Source: an uncultured Clostridia bacterium
GTDB lineage: Bacteria > Bacillota > Clostridia > Lachnospirales > Bianqueaceae
Assembly (NCBI GenBank): GCA_947570515.1
Contig: CANOUM010000082.1
Coordinates: forward strand, 1 to 7,013
Reading direction: 5' to 3'
DNA: 7,013 bases
In this document: positions 1-6,116 of the stretch, in pieces
How positions within the stretch are numbered: the stretch's first letter is position 1
Layout of the letters: the number at the start of each line of letters is the position of its first letter
Position numbers and translations under genes: made by a program
Notes under the pieces: generated by a model
Told to the model about the DNA's origin: nothing
The model's input: only the letters and a program-made list of their open reading frames with translations
Database searches by the model: none

Positions 1-2033
1 AGCGCAATCGCCGCCGCTTTTTTATCCACCTTGCCGCATACCGCCGGATGTACAACTGCCAGCGTGCCCACCTGGCTATCGCCGGCGCTGATCGTAAATG
101 CGTTATACGGATGCTGCCATTCTTTTACCTGAGCTGCGTTTTCATAACTAAACGCCGTACCCAAAAGCTCATGCGCAATCCGCTCTGTGAGGGCTTTCGC
201 CTGCATCAGCAGCGCTTCCTCATCCTTTTTGCGTCCCCACAGCACAGCTCCCAGATGCTTCTGCTCATCACCCAGACCATCCGCTTTCAGTCCTGCAATC
301 ACACTACCAATCTCAAACACGGTAAACGCACTGTCATACCCTTTATTGCGCGCCGCGCTGCACAGCAGCGAAGGAACCATCTCACTCCTCAGGGTTTCGA
401 TATCTGGAGATACCGAATTGACAAGATGTAAATGACCCTCGTTCGTCAGACCCAGCTCTGCCAGCTTTTTGCCGTCGTTCCACAGATAGGTATGCACCTC
501 ATGCGCGCCAAACGAATAGGCCAGCAGATTTTTGATCTGATTATACAGCGTATGCTCCTTGGAATAGGCCTGCGGCTGCACTGCCACCTCAGCTGTTTTA
601 ATTTCGAAATTATCATAGCCGTAAATACGCGTGATTTCTTCGATAATATCCGCCTTGATGCTGACATCCTTGGTCGCGCGCCAGCTCGGCACCTGTACGG
701 TCATATCCTTACCCTCGCGGCTGAGCACAAAGCCCAGACTCGTTAGCGTCTCTTCTATCTGCGTTTCGCTGATATCAATCCCGGTGATCCGGTCCACATA
801 TGCCTTGTCAAAGGTAATCCTGCGTTTGGGATAATGCTTAACATACTGATCGCTCAGCCGGCTGATCACGGTAACGCCCGGATCAATCTCCAAAAGCAGC
901 TGCAGATACCGTCCGATCGCTCCCGTCACCATCTCGGGATCAAGCGTTTTTTCATAGCGCATCGAAGCATCGGTGCGCAGGCCCAGCGCCGCTGAGGATT
1001 TGCGGATGCTTACGGCATCAAAGGTTGCGCTCTCCAGAAGGAAGCTATGCGTACCCTCAACAATTTCACTTTCCAGACCGCCCATGATGCCGGCCACGGC
1101 TACAGGCTTTCCTTTGCTGCAGATCATCAGCGTTTCCGGCTGAATCATACGCTCCTTGCCGTCCAATGTTGCAAAAGCAAAGGTCTCCTTAAAATGCCCC
1201 ACCTCAATCTGGCTCACACGCTCATAATCAAAGGCATGCATGGGCTGTCCGAGCTCCAGCATGATATAATTCGTCAGGTCAGCCAGCAGGTTAATGCCGC
1301 GCATACCACAGCGGTAGAGACGAATCTGCATATTTTTAGGCGACTGCTTCACGCTGATATTCTTCACAGCCAGCGCCGCATAGCGGTAAACCAGCTCCGT
1401 ATCCTGAATTTCAATCGGCACCTCCGGCAGATTGTTATAGTCAGCCAGTGATTTTTGAGCATAGGGCTGCAACGGACGATGCGCCAGCGCTGCTATCTCG
1501 CGTGCAATGCCATAATGTCCCCACAGATCCGGACGATTGGTGAGCGATTTATTATCTACTTCAAAAATCAGATCTTCTACTTCATATAATGCTTTGATGT
1601 CCGTCCCTACAGGAGCCTCCTCCGGCAGCACCATCAATCCCTCATGGTTATCGCTCAGGCCAAGCTCCCGTTCGCTGCAGCACATACCTTCACTGTCATA
1701 ACCGGCTACAGGACGTTTCTCAATCTTCATACCGCCGGCCATACCGCCGGTTTTTGCAAAGGGCACCTTCATCCCTTCTGCCACATTGGGAGCACCGCAC
1801 ACCACCTGATAGATGCGGTCTCCGCCATCCACCTTAAGCAGATGCAGTTTCTGAGAATTAGGATGATCCTCAACAGACACTATCTGTCCGACAACCACAT
1901 CCTGAATATCGCTGCCTACATGCTCTACGCCTTCAACTTCAGCCGTTCCCAGCGTAAATTTATGAATTAAATCATCGAGATCAATGCCGTCCAGATTGAC
2001 AAAATCCCGAATCCAGTTCATTGATAAAAACAT
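1..2033 (-). CDS. pheT: Phenylalanyl-tRNA synthetase beta subunit, C-terminal part cut by window edge
   Basis: PheT is the structural and tRNA-binding subunit of the (alpha-beta)2 cytoplasmic enzyme that charges tRNA-Phe; it also edits mischarged Tyr-tRNA-Phe. The frame is open for 677 codons to the left edge. The N-terminus MFLSMNWIRDFVNL matches the family start. Domains in order: OB-fold tRNA-binding domain at about 40-150 (HPNSQKLHLLKVD, CGAPNV, GMCCSERELG); B3/B4 editing domain at about 205-375 (preceded by LTNRPDLWGHYGIAREIAAL, ending GLRTDASMRYEKTLDP); B5 domain at about 400-475, ending EEITRIYGYDN; and the catalytic-like core from about 490. The family is usually near 800 residues, so about 120 residues including the FDX-ACB anticodon-binding domain lie outside. 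The start at 2033 follows AGGAGG at 2045-2050 with an 11-nt spacer; a second Met at codon 5 is too far away. pheS ends 24 nt upstream, so the two are co-transcribed and share the T-box control. Confidence 0.97.
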   Translation of the reverse strand, partial: MFLSMNWIRDFVNLDGIDLDDLIHKFTLGTAEVEGVEHVGSDIQDVVVGQIVSVEDHPNSQKLHLLKVDGGDRIYQVVCGAPNVAEGMKVPFAKTGGMAGGMKIEKRPVAGYDSEGMCCSERELGLSDNHEGLMVLPEEAPVGTDIKALYEVEDLIFEVDNKSLTNRPDLWGHYGIAREIAALAHRPLQPYAQKSLADYNNLPEVPIEIQDTELVYRYAALAVKNISVKQSPKNMQIRLYRCGMRGINLLADLTNYIMLELGQPMHAFDYERVSQIEVGHFKETFAFATLDGKERMIQPETLMICSKGKPVAVAGIMGGLESEIVEGTHSFLLESATFDAVSIRKSSAALGLRTDASMRYEKTLDPEMVTGAIGRYLQLLLEIDPGVTVISRLSDQYVKHYPKRRITFDKAYVDRITGIDISETQIEETLTSLGFVLSREGKDMTVQVPSWRATKDVSIKADIIEEITRIYGYDNFEIKTAEVAVQPQAYSKEHTLYNQIKNLLAYSFGAHEVHTYLWNDGKKLAELGLTNEGHLHLVNSVSPDIETLRSEMVPSLLCSAARNKGYDSAFTVFEIGSVIAGLKADGLGDEQKHLGAVLWGRKKDEEALLMQAKALTERIAHELLGTAFSYENAAQVKEWQHPYNAFTISAGDSQVGTLAVVHPAVCGKVDKKAAAIA

Positions 2034-2057
2034 ATGCCGTATATCCTCCTCTTCTCT

Positions 2058-3086
2058 TTACATGGTCACAAACTGATCCAGCGCTTTTAGATTGCCGCTG
2101 TTAAGCACGCGAATATCATGAATATCAAATTTCATCATCGCCAGACGCGTCAGTCCCAGACCAAACGCAAAGCCGGTATATTCCTCCGGATCAATGCCGC
2201 CCATCTGCAGTACATTGGGATGAATCATGCCGCAGGGACACAGCTCGATCCAGCCGCCGTGCTTACAGGTCGAGCATCCCTCGCCGCCGCAGAACGGACA
2301 CTGAATATCAAGCTCAAAGCCCGGCTCCACAAACGGGAAAAAGCCCGGACGCAGGCGCACGGTAATTTCTTTTTTAAACACCTCGGAAAGCATGGTCTTC
2401 ATAAAATAGATCAAATTGGAAATCGAAATATTTTTATCGACCATCATACCCTCCATCTGGAAAAAGGTCGTCTCATGACTGGCATCCAGCGCCTCATTTC
2501 GGAAGCACCGCCCCGGGAAGATTGCCTTACAGGGAGCGCCGTATTTTCTCAAAATCGCATTCTGCGCCGCTGAGGTATGCGTCTTGAGCACCTGACCGTT
2601 ATCCAGATAATAGGTATCCTGCATATCCCGCGCCGGATGGTGTTTGGGAATATTGACGGCCTCAAAATTGTTATATTCAGTTACTACCTCGCTGAAATCC
2701 TCTACGGCAAAACCCATGCTGCTGAAGATCTCTTCCAGCTCGCGCTGCACAATGGTAATCGGATGCAGCGTTCCCAGCTTCTGCTGACAGGGCAGAGAAA
2801 TATCATATCGTTTATCGGCCTTTAGCTTAGCCTCCTCCAGCTCTTTTTCCAGCTGGGAAGCCCTTTGATTGATCTTATCGGCTACCTCGCCTTTCAGCTG
2901 ATTGATGTACTTGCCAATCTCTTTTTTCTCGTCGCCCTGCAGATCCTTCAGGCCTTTCAGCAGCTCCGTAATACTGCCCTTTTTCCCCAGATATGCAACG
3001 CGCATGCTTTCCAGCGTCTCGGCATTTTTGACCGCTGCCATATCCTGCTGAAACTTTTCTTTTAACTGTTCAATCTTTGTTTTCAC
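2058..3086 (-). CDS. pheS: Phenylalanyl-tRNA synthetase alpha subunit
   Basis: This is the class II catalytic subunit that activates phenylalanine with ATP and transfers it to tRNA-Phe, working with PheT. The 342-residue length is normal. Residues 1-95 are charged and helical, the tRNA-contacting coiled coil. The catalytic core follows: ARDMQDTYYLD at 152-162, KTHTSAAQ at 168-175, motif 2 around GRCFRNEALDASHETTFFQMEG at 192-213 and motif 3 at FAFGLGLTRLAMM (306-318). Ala307 in GFAFG aligns with the E. coli Phe-pocket residue Ala294. A CxxC-x4-CxxC segment (263-274) plus CPC at 283-285 looks like a small metal site; as I recall, the first part is also present in Bacillus PheS, so it is not novel. 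The start is GTG at 3086, chosen because AAAGGAG at 3098-3104 precedes it by 11 nt and MKTKIEQL matches the expected helix start. The weak start codon and the T-box leader both limit output. It is the first gene of the pheST operon. Confidence 0.97.
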   Translation of the reverse strand: MKTKIEQLKEKFQQDMAAVKNAETLESMRVAYLGKKGSITELLKGLKDLQGDEKKEIGKYINQLKGEVADKINQRASQLEKELEEAKLKADKRYDISLPCQQKLGTLHPITIVQRELEEIFSSMGFAVEDFSEVVTEYNNFEAVNIPKHHPARDMQDTYYLDNGQVLKTHTSAAQNAILRKYGAPCKAIFPGRCFRNEALDASHETTFFQMEGMMVDKNISISNLIYFMKTMLSEVFKKEITVRLRPGFFPFVEPGFELDIQCPFCGGEGCSTCKHGGWIELCPCGMIHPNVLQMGGIDPEEYTGFAFGLGLTRLAMMKFDIHDIRVLNSGNLKALDQFVTM

Positions 3087-3111
3087 TCTTTCCAGCGCTC
3101 CTTTATATCAT

Positions 3112-3142
3112 AAAAAATCCCGTCCAATCTTCATTGGACGGG
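3112..3142 (-). terminator. Intrinsic terminator of the pheST T-box
   Basis: A perfect 10-bp stem, CCCGTCCAAT (3133-3142) with ATTGGACGGG (3119-3128), closes a GAAG loop and is followed by A and six T residues (3112-3117). It ends transcription when tRNA-Phe is charged. It lies only 25 bases before the pheS start codon, and its T tract ends 7 nt before the ribosome binding site. Confidence 0.96.
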
Positions 3143-3163
3143 TTATCTCCGTGGTACCACCAA
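3134..3163 (-). promoter_or_regulatory. T-box sequence and antiterminator helix
   Basis: The antiterminator folds from TTGG (3160-3163) with CCAA (3134-3137) and ACGG (3149-3152) with CCGT (3138-3141). It leaves the classic seven-base bulge TGGTACC at 3153-3159. The TGGT at the start of the bulge can pair with the ACCA end of uncharged tRNA-Phe (discriminator A73). Its 3' half overlaps the 5' arm of the terminator, so only one of the two can form. Confidence 0.93.
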
Positions 3164-3293
3164 AATTCAGAGCGTCTCCGCCTCGGCAGCCGCTTGGCTT
3201 TTCGATACGGAATCAGGCTCTCTCTTGCTCCCCTTAATGCGGTGGACTACAGCCGCTTCGCGCCGTGCGCTATACGCTATGCACGCTAACCGG

Positions 3294-3404
3294 CAGCTCC
3301 CATAGTGAAATTCGCCCGTCTGCATCTCTCCGCCAGGGCTTTCAGCCCAAGACCCCGGCTCTCTGAGGCGCTTTGCAGCGGCTACTTAGCTATGTTCATC
3401 GCTG
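3294..3404 (-). promoter_or_regulatory. T-box Stem I with Phe specifier codon
   Basis: The base of Stem I forms from CAGC (3401-3404) with GCTG (3294-3297). A kink-turn-like internal loop follows (GATGAA against GGA), then CATAG (3390-3394) pairs with CTATG (3301-3305). Just inside this helix, on the 3' side, is the sequence GAATTTCA, giving specifier TTC at 3307-3309 followed by A. Sliding one base gives TTT, which is also a Phe codon, so the amino acid call does not depend on the exact register. The opposite strand of the loop, CTAAGTAGC, has the AGTA-type sequence usual for specifier loops. Confidence 0.88.
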
Positions 3405-3419
3405 ATTCATATGCCAGTT

Positions 3420-3448
3420 AGTATAGCATTTTGAGGACCGATTGTCAA
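3420..3448 (-). promoter_or_regulatory. Sigma-A promoter of the pheST T-box leader
   Basis: The -35 box is TTGACA (3443-3448), a perfect match to consensus, and the -10 box is TATACT (3420-3425), one mismatch, with an optimal 17-bp spacer. Transcription should start near 3412-3413, just before Stem I of the T-box. The promoter lies within the 70 bp after the MFS transporter stop codon, so pheST has its own start independent of the upstream gene. Confidence 0.92.
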
Positions 3449-3490
3449 CCGCCATTCTGCAAATGAAAGGGACTGTTCTGCGTCTGAGTC

Positions 3491-4684
3491 CTATCTTACA
3501 AGTTTTTTCCAGCCATTCACAAAGATCCATAGCAAAACTCCGATCCCTAAGAATATGCTGCTCAGCCCTGCCCAGTCGGCCAGCAGACCCGCCAGCGGGA
3601 ATGTGACGATCATGGCAATGGAAAAAAACATGCTGTCCACCGAGATGAGCGTGGCTCTCTGCTCGGAGGGAATCAACCGATTGAGCGCTTCGGACTGTAC
3701 GGGATAGAGCGTCGTGTTGAAAAAGCTGGCGATCATGAAGAACAGAATGGATATACCCATATTTTCCAGCCGGTAACTGATCAGGGCAGCGCCGATACAG
3801 ATGGCTGCGACAACCGCAAGCCGCTCCTGCAGCTTTTTATACAGCGCTTCGCTCAGTACCGCTCCCAGGCATGCAGCGCCGCTGGCGGCTAAAAAGATGA
3901 TACTGATCTCGATTTTATTATAGCCAAACTCTGCATAATATTGCTGTCCATAAAAGGAAAACACCATATAAGCGGCTTCGATCACAGAGTAATAGAGAAT
4001 GATCCTAAAGATACGAATATCGGATTTTAAGATTTGCCAGCTGGTGACAAAATGCTGCCGGACCATCTGTATAACTGATGCTGACGCCTCTGCCTTCTCT
4101 GATGCTCCGCTGCCGGGCGCTTCCTCCATAAAAAGTACGGGAAGCAGCGCCGCAGCGGCAATTCCTGTGCAGGCAGCATAGCTCCAGACATAGGAATATT
4201 CGGTCAGCACGCCGCCCATGACCGTTGAAATCGCTCCGGCAATTTCAATGATAAAATTAAGCCTCCCATATACATGCCGGTAGTTTTCCTCCTCGCCGAT
4301 GTATTTCATACTGTCATACACCAGCGCCTCCTCAGAGCCGGAATTAAAATTATTGCCGATCGCCTGTATGATAAAGCTGAGCGCAAAAAACAAAAAGCTT
4401 TTGCAAAACAGCATAATCAAACAGGAAATCATAATGCAGATTCGGCTTATGATCATACTGCGCTTTCTGCCCAGCAAATCTGCCGCCGCTCCGGACGGAA
4501 TCTCGCACAGAATACTGGTGGCGTGATAGATCCCCTCCAAAATGCCGACCTGTGCCAGACTCATCCCGCAGTAAACCAAATAGAGCACCCAAATCGCGCT
4601 CTGCATATTCAGATTGACGATAAATGTATTGACATAATCCAGTTTAATATTTCTTTTTAATCTTTTTTTCAGCTGATCCTTCAT
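3491..4684 (-). CDS. MFS transporter, probable drug efflux type
   Basis: A 397-residue inner-membrane protein of the major facilitator superfamily, probably a proton-driven exporter; I cannot name the substrate. Length and hydrophobicity fit 12 membrane helices in two halves joined by a polar linker at about 187-215 (EEAPGSGASEKAEAS). The family motif A loop between helices 2 and 3 is clear: GAAADLLGRKRSM at 65-77, preceded by EIPS. NSGSEEALVYDS at 114-125 and LNRLIPSEQRATLISVDSM at 334-352 are conserved stretches of a Firmicute MFS group usually annotated only as MFS transporter. The ATG at 4684 follows AAAGGA (4693-4698) by 8 nt, which supports the start. The gene has its own promoter and an attenuator with a short upstream ORF, the arrangement known for some antibiotic-resistance genes; this is the main reason to favour inducible drug export over nutrient uptake. 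No clear terminator follows it. It is not recognisably Mef or a named Tet pump. Confidence 0.9.
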   Translation of the reverse strand: MKDQLKKRLKRNIKLDYVNTFIVNLNMQSAIWVLYLVYCGMSLAQVGILEGIYHATSILCEIPSGAAADLLGRKRSMIISRICIMISCLIMLFCKSFLFFALSFIIQAIGNNFNSGSEEALVYDSMKYIGEEENYRHVYGRLNFIIEIAGAISTVMGGVLTEYSYVWSYAACTGIAAAALLPVLFMEEAPGSGASEKAEASASVIQMVRQHFVTSWQILKSDIRIFRIILYYSVIEAAYMVFSFYGQQYYAEFGYNKIEISIIFLAASGAACLGAVLSEALYKKLQERLAVVAAICIGAALISYRLENMGISILFFMIASFFNTTLYPVQSEALNRLIPSEQRATLISVDSMFFSIAMIVTFPLAGLLADWAGLSSIFLGIGVLLWIFVNGWKKLVR

Positions 4685-4708
4685 TTTGTAATTCCTTTCT
4701 CTTTATGC

Positions 4709-4730
4709 TTTTAAACACAATTTTGAACAC
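4709..4730 (-). repeat. Short tandem near-repeat GTGTTYAAAA
   Basis: GTGTTCAAAA (4721-4730) and GTGTTTAAAA (4709-4718) differ at one of ten positions and are separated by TT. They lie between the attenuator T tract and the MFS ribosome binding site. They could be a protein-binding site or chance similarity in AT-rich DNA. Confidence 0.35.
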
Positions 4731-4765
4731 AAAAAAGCAGCCTGACCGTTTTGATCAAACTGCTT
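4731..4765 (-). terminator. Intrinsic terminator (attenuator) before the MFS gene
   Basis: AAGCAGTTTGATC (4753-4765) pairs with GGTCAGGCTGCTT (4735-4747) over 13 positions, three of them G-U at the DNA level, around the loop AAAAC. The 3' arm runs into a T tract; six T residues span 4731-4736. It lies 46 nt before the MFS start codon and after the leader ORF, so it would stop most transcripts before the transporter unless an alternative fold forms. Confidence 0.88.
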
Positions 4766-4766
4766 A

Positions 4767-4817
4767 GGAATTACCGCAATTTTAAGGCATTTACCTAAAA
4801 AAGAGCGCAGTAATCCC
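4767..4817 (-). promoter_or_regulatory. Hairpin spanning the leader-peptide stop codon
   Basis: GGGATTACTGC (4807-4817, leader codons 29-32) can pair with GCGGTAATTCC (4767-4777): 11 pairs including two G-U. The loop holds the leader stop codon and a weak inner hairpin around AGGTAAATGCCT. A ribosome finishing the leader would cover the 5' arm and open this helix. It ends immediately before the terminator stem, so it may act as a pause or antiterminator element. The pairing is visible by eye; the role is inferred. Confidence 0.6.
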
Positions 4818-4902
4818 GTAAAAGATCAGTTTTGCATGTTTTCGATGCACTGCTGCTGCAGCAAACAGCCATATATGAAATATTCTGCTCTACCGGATTC
4901 AT
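4795..4902 (-). CDS. 35-residue leader peptide of the MFS gene
   Basis: A short ORF, MNPVEQNISYMAV then CCSSSASKTC and ending RDYCALF, begins with ATG at 4902 and ends at TAG (4795-4797). It has one of the best ribosome binding sites in the window, AAAGGAGGG at 4909-4917 with GGAGG 7 nt before the ATG, and sits about 18 nt after the predicted transcription start. A terminator follows its stop codon and the MFS gene follows the terminator, so the likely role is a cis-acting leader whose translation decides read-through rather than a working protein. It is rich in Ser (5) and Cys (4), with three serine codons in a row after two cysteine codons. The last codons overlap a hairpin that could compete with the terminator. 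No membrane segment or known domain is visible. Translation is inferred from the start signals only. Confidence 0.72.
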   Translation of the reverse strand: MNPVEQNISYMAVCCSSSASKTCKTDLLRDYCALF

Positions 4903-4926
4903 TCTGCACCCTCCTTTTTTTAACTG

Positions 4927-4955
4927 ATTATACCAGAGTTTTCGTGCCTGTTCAA
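4927..4955 (-). promoter_or_regulatory. Extended -10 sigma-A promoter of the leader and MFS gene
   Basis: TTGAAC (4950-4955) and a perfect TATAAT (4927-4932) are separated by 17 bp, and TGG directly before the -10 (4933-4935) gives the extended -10 TGn. The predicted start is near 4920. The -35 box begins only two bases after the TAA of the aldo/keto reductase, so the promoter is packed against the preceding gene. A promoter this strong in front of a terminator fits control at the level of attenuation instead of initiation. Confidence 0.9.
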
Positions 4956-4957
4956 GC

Positions 4958-6106
4958 TTAACTTTCAAACAGCTGTGCTGCCATTTGCATACGCTCCGCG
5001 ATCTTCACACCAAAGGGACAACGGCTCTCGCAGCTCCTGCAGCCTATGCACTCCTGCGCGCTATGCGTCAGCGCCTGATAATGCGCTTTCACCGTAGCCG
5101 GTACCCCCGGCTGCATCATGGCCAGATCATAATACTTATTGACCATGGCAATATCGATATCAACCGGACATGGCTTGCAGTGTCCGCAATAGGTGCACTC
5201 TCCCTGTCCAAAGGTATGCTGCGGCGCGGCCGCCAAAACAGAGGCATAATCCTTCTCCTCATCGGAGGCTGTCTCGTACGCAGCCGCTTCCTCAATATGC
5301 TGAATTGTATCATAGCCGGCCATAACGGCCGCCACGGCGGGGCGTGTGAGACAATAATGAATACACTGCACCGGCGTCAGCGCTATGCCAAAGGGGGAGC
5401 GCTGTGCATTGAACAGACGACCGCCTGCGTATGGCTTCATCACCGTGAGACCTACGTCATTTTGCTCACACAGCTTATAAAGCTCTGCCCGTGACGGATC
5501 GATTCCGCCCAGCTCCTCCTGATATTCCTCTGCAAAATAATGGTCGATCTGCTCCGTTGGCGGCAGCATATCAAAGGCAGGGTTGATACTGAACAAGATC
5601 ATCTCAATAAAACCGCTTTCTGCTGCCTTTTTGGCAATAGCCGGATTATGCGTGCTGAGACCGATATGGCGGATTTTTCCGCTTTCTTTCAGCTCTGTCA
5701 CATAGTCAAAATAGGGACCGCTTGTTGCCTCCTGCCAGTCGCTTTCCTGATCGACGAAATGGATCATGCCCAGATCGATGTAATCGGTTTGCAACCTCGT
5801 GAGCAGATCCTCGAAGGCCTCCCGGCATTTTCCCGCTTCGCGGGTCCGCACATACTGGCCATTCTGCCATGTGGAACCGATATGACCCTGAATAAGCCAC
5901 TTTTCGCGCCGTCCGGCGATGGCCTGCCCGATGTACGTGCGCACGTTTGGCTCTGCCATCCAGCAGTCTAAAATATTGATGCCAAGCGTTTCGGCGTGGT
6001 CGATGAGCGCTTTGCAGTCTTCATATGGATGGCGCTCCAGCCACTCGGCTCCGAAGCCGATTTCGCTGACCATGAGATTGGTTTTGCCAAGTCTTCTGTA
6101 CTGCAT
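4958..6106 (-). CDS. Aldo/keto reductase with C-terminal two-cluster ferredoxin domain
   Basis: A 382-residue cytoplasmic oxidoreductase of the COG1453-like aldo/keto reductase group. The N-terminal TIM barrel (about 1-275) opens with the family start MQYRRLGKTNLMVSEIGFG and has IRHIGLSTHN at 145-154. The C-terminal domain has two 4Fe-4S motifs: C304, C307, C310, C313-P and C353, C356, C359, C363-P. The catalytic tetrad is incomplete: Asp47 and His116 (MIHFVD) are present, but the Tyr expected five residues after Asp is Glu52, and the usual Lys strand reads LIQGHIG (71-77) with no lysine. The protein may use a different chemistry, with electrons from its clusters, or bind a different substrate; I cannot name the substrate. 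The ATG at 6106 follows AAGGAG (6113-6118) by 6 nt. The tyrS stop overlaps that ribosome binding site and only 10 nt separate the genes, so they are probably co-transcribed. No terminator follows it. Confidence 0.93.
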   Translation of the reverse strand: MQYRRLGKTNLMVSEIGFGAEWLERHPYEDCKALIDHAETLGINILDCWMAEPNVRTYIGQAIAGRREKWLIQGHIGSTWQNGQYVRTREAGKCREAFEDLLTRLQTDYIDLGMIHFVDQESDWQEATSGPYFDYVTELKESGKIRHIGLSTHNPAIAKKAAESGFIEMILFSINPAFDMLPPTEQIDHYFAEEYQEELGGIDPSRAELYKLCEQNDVGLTVMKPYAGGRLFNAQRSPFGIALTPVQCIHYCLTRPAVAAVMAGYDTIQHIEEAAAYETASDEEKDYASVLAAAPQHTFGQGECTYCGHCKPCPVDIDIAMVNKYYDLAMMQPGVPATVKAHYQALTHSAQECIGCRSCESRCPFGVKIAERMQMAAQLFES

Positions 6107-6116
6107 ATGAATCTCC

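Larger units (their letters stand above)
3119..3412 (-). ncRNA. tRNA-Phe-responsive T-box riboswitch leader of pheST
   Basis: The untranslated leader of about 326 nt between the promoter and the pheS GTG carries the hallmarks of a T-box RNA, which binds uncharged tRNA through its anticodon and 3' CCA end and then prevents termination. Seen in order along the transcript: the K-turn-bearing base of Stem I; a specifier loop with UUC; a long upper Stem I with a GGGCT-GAA-AGCCC hairpin (3336-3348); a middle section with small helices such as CGTGC/GCACG (3281-3285 with 3264-3268) and AGCC-AAGC-GGCT; the T-box itself (3149-3163); and a terminator. The specifier and the downstream genes agree on phenylalanine. 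The RNA start, near 3412, is placed from the promoter. The interior Stem II/III pairings are less certain than the two ends. Confidence 0.95.

Noticed and set aside
48..1970. Several plus-strand open frames (for example 48-431, 1047-1451, 1644-1970) opposite pheT
   Set aside because: They lie antisense to a continuous, well-recognised pheT frame, lack convincing ribosome binding sites, and their translations resemble no protein family.
2264..2300. Cysteine cluster in PheS as a novel zinc-ribbon insertion
   Set aside because: From memory, Bacillus-type PheS has an equivalent CxxC-x4-CxxC segment at this place, so it is normal for the family.
2118..3065. Plus-strand open frames opposite pheS
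   Set aside because: They are antisense shadows of an intact pheS with all class II motifs; no start signals or recognisable domains.
3077..3289. Plus-strand open frame of 70 codons across the T-box leader
   Set aside because: The region is explained by conserved RNA structure on the minus strand, and the frame has no supporting start site.
3260..3290. Repeated ATAGCG/TATAGCG unit as a repeat element
   Set aside because: It is only two copies of about six bases inside the folded T-box leader, best explained as part of its middle stem.
4274..5971. Plus-strand open frames opposite the MFS gene and the reductase
   Set aside because: No start signals and no recognisable domains, and they are fully covered by strongly supported minus-strand genes.
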